From Heterostelium multicystogenum (lineage: Eukaryota > Evosea > Eumycetozoa > Acytosteliales > Acytosteliaceae): a DNA stretch of 64,000 nucleotides. A program made the translations under genes and the position numbers. The stretch lies in assembly GCA_003667245.1 (NCBI GenBank), contig RCNN01000016.1, forward strand, positions 55,942-119,941, given 5' to 3'. Under the pieces are notes generated by a model that did not search any database, had not been told where the DNA came from, and saw nothing but the letters and a program-made list of their open reading frames with translations. Positions 10,701 to 22,050 of the stretch are shown here, piece after piece; within the stretch, counting starts at the first letter, position 1, and each line of letters begins with the position of its first letter.

Positions 10701-11541
10701 CCCTTGAGCTGCGGGGCGTTGAGGCGCACGGCGGCGCTTTGCACGGTGCCCTTGGCCCAGGTCAGCCAGAATTCGCCGCCGGCCTTGAGTTCGGTAAGTT
10801 TCCATTGCTGGGTCAGTTTTGCCGGGATCCATTTTGCCCAGTCACTCTGGGCAAGCTCAGGTAAGCCTCGGCTTCGCCGTCTTTCCACTGGCTGGCGCGG
10901 ATTCGGGTGCGCAGGTTCAACGCCAGGGGCTGGCCGTCGGGCAGGGTCAGGCGCGCGTCCAGGCGCTGGCGGTTGGCGCCGGTCTGCAGGCTCACGCCGA
11001 CATAGGTCAAGGTCAGCGGAGCCTGGTCGAACGGCTGCAGCGTCACCTGGCTGTCGAGCAATGAAACCTGCCCGACCATTTGCATGCGCGTCAGCAGTTG
11101 TTCGGGATCCAGCGGCTGGTCATCCTGCACCGGCAGGCCTTGCAGCGCCCAGTGGCCGTCCTGGTCTTCCTTCACGCTGACTTGCAGGCCGCTGACTTCC
11201 AGGTGGGCAATGCGCACTTCACGCGCCAGCAGGCTGGCCCAGATATCCGGCACCACTTGCACCTGGTCCAGGCGCAGGGCGCTGCTGCCCTCGCCGACCA
11301 TCACGTCGTGAGCCAACAATACCGGCGCGAAGCCACTCCAGCGCCCTTCCAGGCTGCCGATGTTCACGGGCATATCCAGCGCAGTACGCGCCTTGGCCTC
11401 GATTTCGCCACGGTATTCCGCCACCAACGGCGTCAATTCACGGCCCAGGCTCACGTACACCGCCGCCAATACCAGCAGCAAGGCGCACAGGCCGAGGCCC
11501 CAGCGGGTCAATGCGGCAAAAAAGCGTATCAGACGCTCCAT
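7728..11541 (-). CDS. yhdP: YhdP-family AsmA-like envelope protein, two frameshifts
   Basis: About 1,270 residues from ATG 11541 (MERLIRFFAALTRWG). One N-terminal transmembrane helix (residues about 12-32) is followed by a very long periplasmic beta-rich region and a C-terminal AsmA-like region rich in TLDL and NGTL repeats. This architecture is that of YhdP, one of the AsmA-like bridge proteins that carry phospholipid between inner and outer membrane. Two breaks are visible: at the run 10849-10851 (one base missing) and near 8231-8236. Same-frame family sequence resumes after each. It heads the yhdP, nitrilase, tldD cluster and is PA4476-like. Confidence 0.9.
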
Positions 11542-11617
11542 GTCAGGCGACCCTCAAAGGCAATAGTCGGACGGCAGATCAAGGCCTGCCCGTCTCGTTG
11601 ATAAGAACTAACGCGAA

Positions 11618-13077
11618 TCAGAGCAGCACCACGTCATATTGTTCCTGGGAATACATGGTTTCGACCTGGAAGCGAATGGTGCGCCCGATAAAACCCTCCA
11701 GCTCGGCTACGTTGCCGGATTCTTCATCCAGCAAACGGTCGACCACCTTCTGGTTAGCCAGGACTCTATAGCCCTCGGCCTGGTAGGCGCGCGTGCCTCC
11801 CGTAAGATTTCCCGGAAAATCTCGTAGCAAACCGTTTCCGGGGTCTTCAACTTACCGCGCCCCTGGCAACTGCTGCACGGCTCGCACAGCACTTGTTCCA
11901 GGCTTTCGCGGGTGCGCTTGCGGGTCATCTGCACCAGGCCCAGCTCGGTGATGCCGATGATGTTGGTCTTGGCGTGATCGCGCTCCAGTTGCTTCTCCAG
12001 GGTACGCAGCACCTGGCGCTGGTGCTCTTCGTCTTCCATGTCGATGAAGTCGATGATGATGATCCCGCCCAGGTTGCGCAGGCGCAGCTGGCGGGCAATC
12101 GCGGTGGCCGCTTCGAGGTTGGTCTTGAAGATGGTTTCTTCGAGATTGCGATGGCCCACAAAGGCACCGGTATTCACGTCGATAGTGCTCATGGCTTCCG
12201 CCGGGTCCACCACCAGGTAACCGCCGGACTTGAGCGGCACTTTGCGCTCAAGGGCTTTCTGGATTTCGTCTTCGACGCCATACAGGTCGAAAATCGGCCG
12301 CTCGCCCGGGTAATGCTCCAGGCGATCGGCGATTTCCGGCATCAGCTCGGCAACAAATTGCGTAGTGCGCTGGAAAGTTTCCCGCGAGTCGATGCGAATT
12401 TTCTCGATCTTCGGGCTGACCAGGTCGCGCAAGGTGCGCAGGGCCAGGCCGAGGTCTTCGTAGATCACGCTGGGGGCGCCAATGGTCTTGATCTGCGCGC
12501 CGATCTGGTCCCACAGGCGACGCAGGTAGCGGATGTCCATGAGGATTTCATCGGCACCGGCACCTTCTGCGGCAGTACGCAGGATAAAGCCGCCGGCCTC
12601 CTTGATGCCTTCGAGCGCCACGCAGTCACTGACCACCTTTTTCAGGCGCTCGCGCTCGGCTTCATCTTCGATTTTCAGGGAAATACCGACGTGGGCCGTG
12701 CGCGGCATGTACACCAGGTAGCGCGAAGGAATCGACAGTTGCGTGGTCAGCCGTGCGCCCTTTGAGCCAATCGGATCCTTGGTGACTTGCACCACCAGGC
12801 TCTGCCCTTCGTGCACCAGGGCGCTGATGCTTTCGACCGCAGGGCCTTCGCGCAGGGAGATTTCCGAAGCATGGATAAACGCAGCGCGGTCCAGGCCGAT
12901 GTCGACGAACGCCGCTTGCATCCCCGGTAACACACGCACGACCTTGCCTTTATAAATATTGCCGACGATCCCGCGCTTTTGGGTGCGCTCGACGTGCACT
13001 TCTTGCAGAACACCGTTCTCTACCACCGCCACGCGCGATTCCATCGGCGTGATATTGATCAGAATCTCTTCACTCAT
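11618..13077 (-). CDS. rng: Ribonuclease G, one frameshift
   Basis: About 485 residues from ATG 13077 (MSEEILINITPMESR). An S1 RNA-binding domain spans residues about 35-120 (KRGIVGNIYKGKVVRVLPG). The catalytic aspartates are in STIDVNTG and IIIIDFIDM, and a CEPCSSCQGRG zinc-link follows. The frame breaks at 11788-11794, where a CG dinucleotide appears to be repeated once too often; the terminal 70 residues continue in another frame to the stop at 11618. RNase G processes the 5' end of 16S rRNA and turns over some mRNAs. It sits between maf and yhdP as in other pseudomonads. Confidence 0.94.
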
Positions 13078-13147
13078 GGCTGGGTCTCGTTCAGGCGTTT
13101 TCACAATAGTGACCGATCGCTTAAGGCTTGGCGCTGGAATACGGCGT

Positions 13148-13745
13148 TTAGCGCACGGTAAGGTTTTGCCAACAGGGTATGCCGAATTGGCCCAGCAGTT
13201 CTGCGGTTTCGCAGACCGGCAGGCCAACGACGGCAGAGTAGCTGCCATTGAGTCCGGCGACGAACACCGCCGCCAAGCCTTGGATAGCATAGCCGCCCGC
13301 TTTGTCCTGGGGCTCGCCGCTGTGCCAATAAGTGGTGGCTTCGTCCGCTGAAATCCTGCGAAAGCGCACACGACTGCTGACCAGCTGCGTTTCGCAACGC
13401 TGGCCGTCAATCAGGGCAATGGCCGTCAAGACTTTGTGTTCACGCTCGGAAAGGGCCAGCAACATGGCCAGGGCGTCGGCTTGATCCACGGGTTTACCGA
13501 GGATCCGGCCGTCGAGGATGACCGCTGTGTCCGCGCCCAGCACACAGGCGCCGGTGGCATCGGCCAAGGTCGCTCGACCGGCCGCAGCCTTGCCGCGCGC
13601 CAGGCGTTCTACGTAGGACGCGGCGCGATTCATTTGTAAGGGGAGTTTCATCAATGGCGGCGCTGACGACGGTGAACGGCACGCCGATCTGTGTCAGCAG
13701 CTCACGCCGCCTCGGGGAGCCCGAGGCCAGATAAAGCGAATTCAT
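13148..13745 (-). CDS. maf: Maf-like nucleoside triphosphate pyrophosphatase, one frameshift
   Basis: About 199 residues from ATG 13745 ([17 protein letters not shown]). The [10 protein letters not shown] motif and GADT segment are the Maf active site. The frame is broken near 13619-13628 in a GC-rich stretch, and the rest ([10 protein letters not shown] to the stop at 13148) lies in a second frame. Maf proteins hydrolyse dTTP, UTP and modified nucleotides to the monophosphate, and the YhdE branch fits this sequence. The gene lies between mreD and rng, the usual cell-shape cluster order in gammaproteobacteria. Confidence 0.92.
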
Positions 13746-13795
13746 GCAGACTCTCCCTGTAGGGTTCGATAACCAGGCAGAGCCTCGCGATCCAT

Positions 13796-14284
13796 TCAAT
13801 TGATTTTATAGCGACGACGCAATCCACGCAGGCCAAAACTGACCCAGGGCCACAACAGCGCGCTGACCAGCGCGGGCAACACCAGCGCCAGGGTCGGTTG
13901 GCGGTTGCCGGTCAAGGCGCTAAGCCACAGCTGTACCAACTGCGCCAGGCCGAAGATCACCAGGATCACCAGGCACTGTTGCCACATCGGGAACATCCGC
14001 AGGCGCTGCTGCAATGACAGCACCAGGAAGGTAATCAGGGTCAGGATCAACGCGTTCTGCCCGAGCAGGGTGCCGTAGAGCACATCCTCCATCAGCCCCA
14101 GGCACATGGCCGTGACCATCCCGACCTTGTGCGGCAGCGCCAGGGCCCAGAACGCCAGCAGCAAGGCGAGCCACAGCGGGCGCAGGATCTCCATGAATTG
14201 CGGCAGCGGCGAAACGCTGAGCAGCAAGCCGATGGCAAAGGTCAGCCAGACGATCCAGCCGTTACGCGAATGAGTACCGGCCAT
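13796..14284 (-). CDS. mreD: Rod shape-determining protein MreD
   Basis: 162 residues, intact. Five hydrophobic segments span almost the whole protein, which begins [14 protein letters not shown] and ends RRRYKIN. The [18 protein letters not shown] region is characteristic of MreD. It is an inner-membrane partner of MreC in the elongasome. The start overlaps the mreC stop by one base, so the two are translationally coupled. Confidence 0.96.
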   Translation of the reverse strand: MAGTHSRNGWIVWLTFAIGLLLSVSPLPQFMEILRPLWLALLLAFWALALPHKVGMVTAMCLGLMEDVLYGTLLGQNALILTLITFLVLSLQQRLRMFPMWQQCLVILVIFGLAQLVQLWLSALTGNRQPTLALVLPALVSALLWPWVSFGLRGLRRRYKIN

Positions 14285-15395
14285 TATTCTTCCCTCTGCC
14301 GAGTGGTTGCCGGGGCCGCGGCCGGTGGTTTGGCGGCGGCGGGCGGTTTGGCAGCGGCAGGTGTTGCAGCCGCAGGCTTGGCCGGACGCGCGCTATGGGC
14401 CACAGGCTTGACCGGTGTCGCAACCGGCGCGGCTGGCGTTGCCGGAGCGGCTGCCGGGGCAGCAGGTGCCGCCGGTTTTGGCACGGTGGCCGGAATGATC
14501 GGCGCGGTGCCGTTTTGCTTGTCTTCCGCTTCCTGGGCCTGGGCGGCTTCGTTGGCACGCTCTTCCGGGGTGCGGTTGTCACTGAAACACCAGCAACAGG
14601 TAACGGCTGCGGTTCAATGCGGCGGTCGGCACGGCACGCACAATGGCGAACGGCTGGCCGGAATCGTGGATCACTTCCTTGACCGTCGCGACCGGGTAGC
14701 CTGCCGGGAACCGCTGACCCAGGCCGGAGCTGACCAGCAGGTCGCCTTCCTTGATGTCGGCGGTGTCTGCGACGTGACGCAACTCCAGGCGTTCCGGGTT
14801 ACCGGTACCGCTGGCAATCGCCCGCAGGCCGTTGCGGTTGACTTGCACCGGGATGCTGTGGGTGGTGTCGGTCAGCAACAGCACGCGGGAGGTATAAGGC
14901 ATCAACTCCACCACCTGGCCCATCAAGCCACGGGCATCGAGCACCGGTTGGCCAAGGACTACGCCGTCGCGCTCACCCTTGTTGATGATGATGCGATGGG
15001 TGAAGGGGTTCGGATCCATACCGATCAACTCGGCCACTTCGACCTTCTCATTGACCAGCGCAGAGGAATTGAGCAACTCGCGCAGCCGAACGTTCTGCTC
15101 GGTGAGGGCCGCGAGCTTTTGCATGCGCCCCTGCAGCAGCAGGTTTTCGGTCTTGAGTTTTTCGTTCTCCGCCACCAGTTCGGTGCGGCTGCCAAATTTG
15201 ACTGGCGACACCCTGATAGAGACGCTGCGGCAGGTCAGTGATCCAGTACGTCTGCATCAGGACCAGCGACATCTGGCTACGCACTGGCTTGAGCAGTGTG
15301 AAGCGGGCATCGACCACCATCAGCGCAACCGATAGCACGACCAGCACCAACAGGCGCACGCCCAATGAGGGGCCTTTGGAAAAAAGCGGTTTAAT
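14284..15395 (-). CDS. mreC: Rod shape-determining protein MreC, two frameshifts; start codon unclear
   Basis: About 369 residues. An N-terminal transmembrane helix (LLVLVVLSVALMVVDARF) is followed by a coiled coil (ELVAENEKLKTENLLLQGR) and the periplasmic beta domain with PVLDARGLMGQVVE and SSGLGQRFPAGYPVA. The tail is Ala/Pro-rich (about 65 residues). Single extra bases at 15194-15199 and at the run 14585-14587 break the frame. No ATG, GTG or TTG precedes the transmembrane helix in frame: the family-like start IKPLFSKGPS begins at an ATT (15395-15393), six bases after GGAGGAG, with TTG at 15365 as the next choice. A lost base could explain this. Confidence 0.9.
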
Positions 15396-15478
15396 AAGCC
15401 GCTCCTCCCAGGCAAATGTTTTCTTTATTCATACGGCATCAAACCGGCCTGGATGCAGATTGAAGAAGATAAACGCCA

Positions 15479-15506
15479 ACAGGCAGCACTGCAAAGTGCT
15501 GCCTGT
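15479..15506 (-). terminator. Hairpin between mreB and mreC
   Basis: Perfect 12-bp arms (acaggcagcact and agtgctgcctgt) with a GCAA loop lie in the mreB-mreC gap, 32 bp past the mreB stop. The following bases on the minus strand are only moderately T-rich. It probably attenuates readthrough, so that mreB is made in excess over mreCD. Confidence 0.7.
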
Positions 15507-15537
15507 GAGCGAAAACATGGGCAAACCAGCAAATTTC

Positions 15538-16590
<1,053 letters not shown>

Positions 16591-16788
16591 CTAGGCAACG
16601 CGTGGGTAAAAAAGTGCGGCAAACTCTAACAACGACAGGGATTTTGGGCAAGGCGCCAATGTGCTAAATTGGCCGACTTTCTGTGCACCAACCCCCACAA
16701 TCGCGGCCATATGACCGTAGAAATGCGGTAGTGTTCCTACAATCTAACACACGGATAGCTTCCGTTCTGTTTTCCACTGGAGAATCCC

Positions 16789-17077
16789 ATGGCGCTTGAA
16801 CGCTCCGACGTGGAAAAAAATCGCTCATTTGGCCTGCCTGGGCCTCAATGAAGCCGATCTTCCACAGACCACCGCAGCCCTGAACAGCATTCTCGGGCTG
16901 GTCGACCAAATGCAAGCCGTGAATACCGACGGCATCGAGCCCCTGGCTCACCCGCTGGAAGCCAGCCAGCGCCTGCGCGCCGACGTCGTGACCGAGCGCA
17001 ATAATCGCGAGGCTTACCAGTCCATCGCGCCAGCGGTCGAAAACGGCCTGTACCTGGTTCCGAAAGTCATCGACTAA
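16789..17077 (+). CDS. gatC: Aspartyl/glutamyl-tRNA amidotransferase subunit C, one frameshift
   Basis: About 95 residues from ATG 16789 ([10 protein letters not shown]). The run of seven A at 16814-16820 holds one base too many; after it the frame gives [15 protein letters not shown], typical GatC. The rest, through [11 protein letters not shown], is intact. The subunit stabilises GatA and bridges it to GatB. A GGAG site lies upstream, and the operon gatCAB starts here, divergent from mreB. Confidence 0.94.
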
Positions 17078-17093
17078 AGGGAAAGAGCCTGCA

Positions 17094-18546
17094 ATGCATC
17101 AATTGACTCTGGCCGAGATCGCCCGCGGTCTCGCCGACAAAAAGTTTTCTTCCGAAGAGCTGACCACGACCCTGCTGGCGCGTATCGCCGAGCTGGACCC
17201 TAAGGTCAACAGCTTCATCAGCATCACCGAAGAGCTGGCCCTGAGCCAGGCCAAGGCCGCCGACGTACGTCGCGCCAACGGTGAGAACGGCGCCCTGTTG
17301 GGTGCGCCGATTGCCCACAAGGACCTGTTCTGCACCCAGGGCATTCGCACCAGTTGCGGCTCGAAGATGCTCGACAATTTCAAGGCGCCCTACGACGCCA
17401 CTGTGGTCGCCAAGCTGGCCGCTGCCGGGGCCGTGACCCTGGGCAAGACCAACATGGACGAATTCGCCATGGGCTCGGCCAACGAGTCGAGCCACTACGG
17501 CGCGGTGAAAAAACCCGTGGAACCTTGAGCACGTGCCCGGCGGTTCGTCCGGTGGTTCGGCGGCCGCGGTTGCCGCTCGTCTGTTACCTGCCGCCACGGC
17601 CACCGACACTGGCGGCTCGATCCGTCAACCGGCCGCTTTCACCAACCTCACCGGTCTGAAACCGACCTACGGTCGCGTTTCCCGCTGGGGCATGATTGCC
17701 TACGCCTCCAGTCTCGACCAGGGCGGCCCCCTGGCACGCACCGCTGAAGACTGCGCAATTTTGTTACAAGGCATGGCAGGCTTCGATCCGCAGGACTCCA
17801 CCAGCATTGATGAACCCGTGCCGGACTACAGCGCCAGCCTGAATACCTCGATCAAAGGCCTGCGCATCGGCGTGCCGAAAGAATATTTCAGCGCCGGCCT
17901 CGACCCGCGCATCGCCGAACTGGTGCACAACAGCGTCAAGGAGCTGGAAAAGCTCGGCGCCGTGATCAAGGAAATCAGCCTGCCGAACAACCAGCACGCG
18001 ATTCCGGCCTACTACGTGATCGCGCCGGCAGAAGCGTCCTCCAACCTGTCGCGGTTCGACGGCGTGCGCTTCGGCTACCGCTGCGAAAACCCGAAAGACC
18101 TCACCGACCTGTACAAGCGCTCCCGTGGCGAAGGTTTCGGCGCGGAAGTACAACGCCGGATCATGGTCGGTGCCTACGCCCTGTCGGCCGGCTACTACGA
18201 CGCGTACTACCTCAAGGCGCAAAAGATCCGTCGCCTGATCAAGAACGACTTCATGGCTGCCTTTAATGAAGTCGACGTGATCCTCGGCCCAACCACGCCG
18301 AACCCGGCCTGGAAGATCGGCGCCAAGACCGGCGACCCGATCGCCGAGTACCTGGAAGACCTGTACACCATCACCGCCAACCTCGCCGGTCTGCCGGGCT
18401 TGTCCATGCCTGCAGGTTTCGTCGATGGCTTGCCGGTGGGCGTGCAACTGCTCGCCCCGTATTTCCAGGAAGGCCGCCTGCTCAATGTGGCGCACCAGTA
18501 CCAGTTGAACACTGACTGGCACACTCGCACCCCTACCGGCTTCTGA
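17094..18546 (+). CDS. gatA: Aspartyl/glutamyl-tRNA amidotransferase subunit A, one frameshift
   Basis: About 483 residues from ATG 17094 ([10 protein letters not shown]). The amidase signature is complete: catalytic Lys in [10 protein letters not shown], then [13 protein letters not shown] and [11 protein letters not shown] carrying the two serines of the Ser-cisSer-Lys triad. The frame shifts at the A run 17508-17513 (one extra base), between [19 protein letters not shown] and the GGSSGGS motif. GatA releases ammonia from glutamine for transamidation of misacylated Glu-tRNAGln or Asp-tRNAAsn. It lies 16 bp after gatC and 10 bp before gatB. Confidence 0.95.
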
Positions 18547-18556
18547 GGAGAACACT

Positions 18557-20002
18557 ATGCAATGGGAAGTCGTGATCGGGCTGGAGATTCATACCCAGCT
18601 CGCCACCCAATCGAAGATTTTCTCCGGTAGCGCCACCACGTTCGGCGCAGAACCCAACACCCAGGCCAGCCTGGTAGACCTGGGCATGCCCGGCGTGCTG
18701 CCGGTGCTGAACCAGGAAGCGGTGCGCATGGCGGTGATGTTCGGCCTCGCCATCGATGCCGAGATCGGCCAGCACAACGTGTTCGCCCGCAAGAACTACT
18801 TCTACCCGGACCTGCCCAAGGGCTACCAGATCAGCCAGATGGAATTGCCGATCGTCGGCAAGGGCTACCTGGACATCCCGCTGGAAGACGGCACCATCAA
18901 ACGTGTCGGCGTGACCCGTGCGCACCTGGAAGAAGATGCCGGCAAGAGCCTGCATGAAGAATTCAACGGCGCCACCGGCATCGACCTGAACCGCGCCGGC
19001 ACCCCGCTGCTGGAGATCGTTTCCGAGCCGGACATGCGCAGCGCCAAGGAAGCCGTGGCCTACGTCAAGACGATCCACGCGCTGGTGCGTTACCTCGGGA
19101 TCTGCGACGGCAACATGGCCGAAGGCTCCCTGCGTTGCGACTGCAACGTGTCGGTGCGGCCAAAAGGCCAGGCCGAGTACGGCACCCGCTGCGAGATCAA
19201 GAACGTCAACTCGTTCCGTTTCATCGAGAAGGCGATCAACACCGAAGTACGTCGCCAGATCGAGCTGATCGAAGACGGCGGCAAGGTGATCCAGCAGACC
19301 CGCCTGTACGACCCGAACAAAGACGAAACCCGCGCCATGCGCAGCAAGGAGGAAGCCAACGACTACCGTTACTTCCCCGATCCGGACCTGTTGCCGGTGG
19401 TCATCGAGGACTCGTTCCTGGCTGACGTGCGCGCCACGCTGCCGGAACTGCCACCGCAGAAACGCGAGCGTTTCCAGGCGCAGTTCGGTCTTTCGGTGTA
19501 TGACGCAAGCGTGCTGGCGTCGAGCCGCGAGCAAGCCAACTACTTCGAAAAAGTCGTGAGCATTGCCGGCGACGCCAAACTGGCGGCCAACTGGGTGATG
19601 GTTGAGCTGGGCAGCCTGTTGAACAAACAGGGCCTGGAAATCGACGAAGCACCGGTGTCGGCAGAACAGTTGGGCGGCATGTTGCTGCGGATCAAGGACA
19701 ACACCATCTCCGGCAAAATCGCCAAGACCGTGTTTGAAGCCATGGCCGCCGGCGAAGGCAACGCTGACGAGATCATCGAAAAGCGCGGCCTGAAGCAAGT
19801 CACCGACAGCGGCGCGATTTCCGCCGTACTCGACGAGATGCTGGCAGCCAATGCCGAGCAGGTTGAACAATACCGTGCGGCGGATGAAGCCAAGCGGGGC
19901 AAGATGTTCGGCTTCTTTGTCGGCCAGGCGATGAAAGCCTCCAAAGGCAAGGCCAACCCGCAACAGGTCAACGAACTGCTGAAAAGCAAACTCGAAGGCT
20001 AA
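18557..20002 (+). CDS. gatB: Aspartyl/glutamyl-tRNA amidotransferase subunit B
   Basis: 481 residues, intact, from ATG 18557 with AGGAG nine bases upstream. It begins [20 protein letters not shown] (GatB signature GLEIHxQL) and contains [21 protein letters not shown] helical YqeY-like C-terminal domain ends [13 protein letters not shown]. It binds tRNA, activates the misacylated residue with ATP and receives ammonia from GatA. This is one of the few long genes in the window without a break. Confidence 0.98.
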   Translation: MQWEVVIGLEIHTQLATQSKIFSGSATTFGAEPNTQASLVDLGMPGVLPVLNQEAVRMAVMFGLAIDAEIGQHNVFARKNYFYPDLPKGYQISQMELPIVGKGYLDIPLEDGTIKRVGVTRAHLEEDAGKSLHEEFNGATGIDLNRAGTPLLEIVSEPDMRSAKEAVAYVKTIHALVRYLGICDGNMAEGSLRCDCNVSVRPKGQAEYGTRCEIKNVNSFRFIEKAINTEVRRQIELIEDGGKVIQQTRLYDPNKDETRAMRSKEEANDYRYFPDPDLLPVVIEDSFLADVRATLPELPPQKRERFQAQFGLSVYDASVLASSREQANYFEKVVSIAGDAKLAANWVMVELGSLLNKQGLEIDEAPVSAEQLGGMLLRIKDNTISGKIAKTVFEAMAAGEGNADEIIEKRGLKQVTDSGAISAVLDEMLAANAEQVEQYRAADEAKRGKMFGFFVGQAMKASKGKANPQQVNELLKSKLEG

Positions 20003-20050
20003 ACGCGGTGAAATGGTCGGAGCAGGACCTCACGTCCAACTCTGACCCCT

Positions 20051-20172
20051 TGTGGGAGCGGGCTTGTGTGGGAGCGGGCTTGCTCGCGAAAGCGGTGGAT
20101 CAGTCAGCCTATTCGTTGCCTGACACACTGCATTCGCGAGCAAGCCCGCTCCCACCCAAGCCCGCTCCCACA
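20051..20172. repeat. REP doublet (REPIN) with duplicated outer arms
   Basis: The REP core tgtgggagcgggcttgctcg lies at 20067-20086 and its inverse at 20133-20154. A further partial copy flanks each side (20051-20065 and 20157-20172), so the element looks like one REPIN nested inside a second partial one. It occupies the gatB to rlpA-like gap. The loop shares a segment (ctgacacactgcattcgcg) with the element at 43.7 kb. Confidence 0.9.
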
Positions 20173-20189
20173 TCTGTAAGGGGGAAACC

Positions 20190-20567
20190 TTGAAAATGAA
20201 GCGTCTACTCGGCCTGTTGGCCCTGTTCTCTCTGCTCGCCGGCTGCGCCAGCGGCCTCATCGACCCCAACGGCTATGACGAAACCGGCTCCGCGTCCTAC
20301 TACGGCGCCAAACACCACGGCAACCGCACTGCCAGCGGTGAACCGTTCAACCAGAATGCCCTGACCGCCGCCCATCGTCGCCTGCCCTTCGGCACGCAGG
20401 TGAAGGTCACCAATCTCGACAACAACAAAAGCGTCGTTGTCCGCATCAATGATCGCGGCCCGCATACCCGTGGGCGCCTGATCGACCTTTCACGCAAGGC
20501 CGCCGAACAGATCGGTATGATCGGCAGCGGCACCGCGCGCGTTCGCGTGCAAGCCCTCAGCAACTGA
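20190..20567 (+). CDS. Short RlpA-like lipoprotein (double-psi beta-barrel)
   Basis: 125 residues from TTG 20190, or two fewer from ATG 20196; both follow AAGGGGG. It has a lipoprotein signal with lipobox LLAGC at Cys18 or so, then a single RlpA-like domain containing [29 protein letters not shown] and [18 protein letters not shown]. The HGxxTASGE and NDRGP motifs are the conserved RlpA lytic transglycosylase features. It lacks the C-terminal SPOR domain of full RlpA, as does the P. aeruginosa gene at the same place (PA4485). A role in peptidoglycan cleavage is inferred. It follows gatB beyond a REP element. Confidence 0.85.
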   Translation: MKMKRLLGLLALFSLLAGCASGLIDPNGYDETGSASYYGAKHHGNRTASGEPFNQNALTAAHRRLPFGTQVKVTNLDNNKSVVVRINDRGPHTRGRLIDLSRKAAEQIGMIGSGTARVRVQALSN

Positions 20568-20584
20568 CCGACGGAGCCCAGGCC

Positions 20585-21673
20585 ATTTCCGCATTAACCG
20601 CCCTCTCGCCCTTTAGCCTGATCGAACTGATCAGCGGCCTGCTGCTGTTGATCTTCGGCGCAGAAGTATTAGTGCGCGCCGCCGTGCGCCTGGCGGCCAG
20701 CCTCAAGGTGCGCCCGCTGATCATCGGCCTGAGCATCGTCGCCTTCGGCAGCAGCGCGCCGCAGATGGCGATCAGCTTGCAAGCGACCCTGGCGGACAAC
20801 ACCGACATCGCCGTGGGCAGTGTGATCGGCAGCAGCATCTTCAACACCCTCGTGACCCTTGGCCTGGCAGCCCTGATCATTCCGCTGCGGGTCTCCCGGC
20901 AACTGGTACGCCTGGATATCCCGATGATGATCATCGCCAGCCTGCTGGTGTTTGTGCTAGCCGCCAATGAAGAACTCACGCCGATCGATGGCCTGTTACT
21001 GCTGGTGGCCCTGGTGGCCTACCTCGGCGTGCTGCTCTACCAGACCCGCCACTCCCGCCGCCCGCGCACCCGGGACACTGTGGTGCAGGCGCCGTGGCTG
21101 AGCAGCGTGCTGCTGATGCTCGGTGGACTGTTGATCCTCGTACTGGCCGGGCACCTGCTGCTGGGCGCGGCGGTGGACGTGGCCTCTGACCTGGGCCTGT
21201 CGGAACGCATCATCGGCCTGACGCTGATTGGCGTCGGCACTTCCCTGCCCTGCCTGGCCACCTCGCTGATCGCCGCGCTGCGCGGCCAGCGGGAAATTGC
21301 CGTGGGCAACGTGATCGGCAGCAACCTGTTCAACCTGCTTGGGGTGCTGGGCTTTACCGCCCTGGTGGCGCCCTCGCCGTTGTCGGTGTCGCCCAATGCC
21401 CTGGATTTCGACCTGCCGGTAATGCTCGGCGTGGTCGCCCTGTGCCTGCCGGTGTTTTATTCGGGCTACCGCGTCACCCGGGCCGAAGGCCTGGTGTTCC
21501 TGGGCCTGTACCTGGTGTACGGGCTGCACGTGGTGTCGTTCACCTTCGGCATGCCGCTGGCCAACAAGCTTGAACAACTGATGCTGTATTACGTCCTGCC
21601 AGCGCTGGTGGCTTTCCTGTTGTTCACCTCGCTGCAAGCCTGGCGCCGCCAACACAAGAGGGAATCGCAATGA
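20585..21673 (+). CDS. Calcium/sodium antiporter (CaCA family, YrbG-like)
   Basis: About 360 residues with ten or so hydrophobic helices. The two inverted alpha-repeats are clear: GSSAPQMAISL with AVGSVIGSSIFN in the first half, GTSLPCLATSL with AVGNVIGSNLFN in the second. These line the ion pathway of the K+-dependent Na+/Ca2+ exchanger family. The family-like N-terminus (SPFSLIELISGLLLL) needs a start near the ATT at 20585; a TTG at 20648 would remove the first helix. A lost base in an ATG is possible. It starts just after the lipoprotein gene, and its stop overlaps the next start (ATGA). Confidence 0.88.
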   Translation: MSALTALSPFSLIELISGLLLLIFGAEVLVRAAVRLAASLKVRPLIIGLSIVAFGSSAPQMAISLQATLADNTDIAVGSVIGSSIFNTLVTLGLAALIIPLRVSRQLVRLDIPMMIIASLLVFVLAANEELTPIDGLLLLVALVAYLGVLLYQTRHSRRPRTRDTVVQAPWLSSVLLMLGGLLILVLAGHLLLGAAVDVASDLGLSERIIGLTLIGVGTSLPCLATSLIAALRGQREIAVGNVIGSNLFNLLGVLGFTALVAPSPLSVSPNALDFDLPVMLGVVALCLPVFYSGYRVTRAEGLVFLGLYLVYGLHVVSFTFGMPLANKLEQLMLYYVLPALVAFLLFTSLQAWRRQHKRESQ

Positions 21674-22050
21674 CCGAACAGAAAAAGCCCGGCGTTGAAA
21701 TGCGCCGCCAGGTGATGGGTGATGTGTTTGTCGATCGGGCGCTGGGCAATGCCACGGAGTTCAGCCAGCCGCTGCAGGATTTCGTCAACGAGCATGCCTG
21801 GGGCAGCGTGTGGAATCGCGAAGGGTTGCCGCTGAAAACCCGCAGCCTGATCACCCTCGCCGCGTTGACCGCCCTCAAGTGCCCGCAGGAACTCAAGGGC
21901 CACGTGCGCGGCGCGCTGAACAACGGTTGCACCGTGGAGGAGATTCGCGAGGCGCTGCTGCATTGTGCGGTGTATGCCGGTGTGCCGGCGGCGATTGACG
22001 CCTTTCGCGCCGCTCAGGAAGTGATCGACAGCTACCAGAAAGACGCCTAG
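21670..22050 (+). CDS. Carboxymuconolactone decarboxylase family protein
   Basis: 126 residues, intact. AhpD/CMD fold: the segment ALKCPQELKGHVRGALNNG holds the conserved Cys and His of the family, followed by TVEEIREALLHCAVYAGVPA. This is close to PcaC (gamma-carboxymuconolactone decarboxylase), but no pca genes lie nearby and the protein is encoded with a Ca2+ antiporter, so the substrate is open. There is no CxxC pair, so peroxidase-type AhpD activity is unlikely. The start overlaps the antiporter stop (ATGA) and its own stop overlaps that of the convergent AEC gene. Confidence 0.85.
   Translation: MTEQKKPGVEMRRQVMGDVFVDRALGNATEFSQPLQDFVNEHAWGSVWNREGLPLKTRSLITLAALTALKCPQELKGHVRGALNNGCTVEEIREALLHCAVYAGVPAAIDAFRAAQEVIDSYQKDA

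Noticed and set aside
18533..19963. 476-codon minus-strand frame opposite gatB
   Set aside because: gatB is intact and unambiguous; the antisense frame follows from GC-rich third positions.
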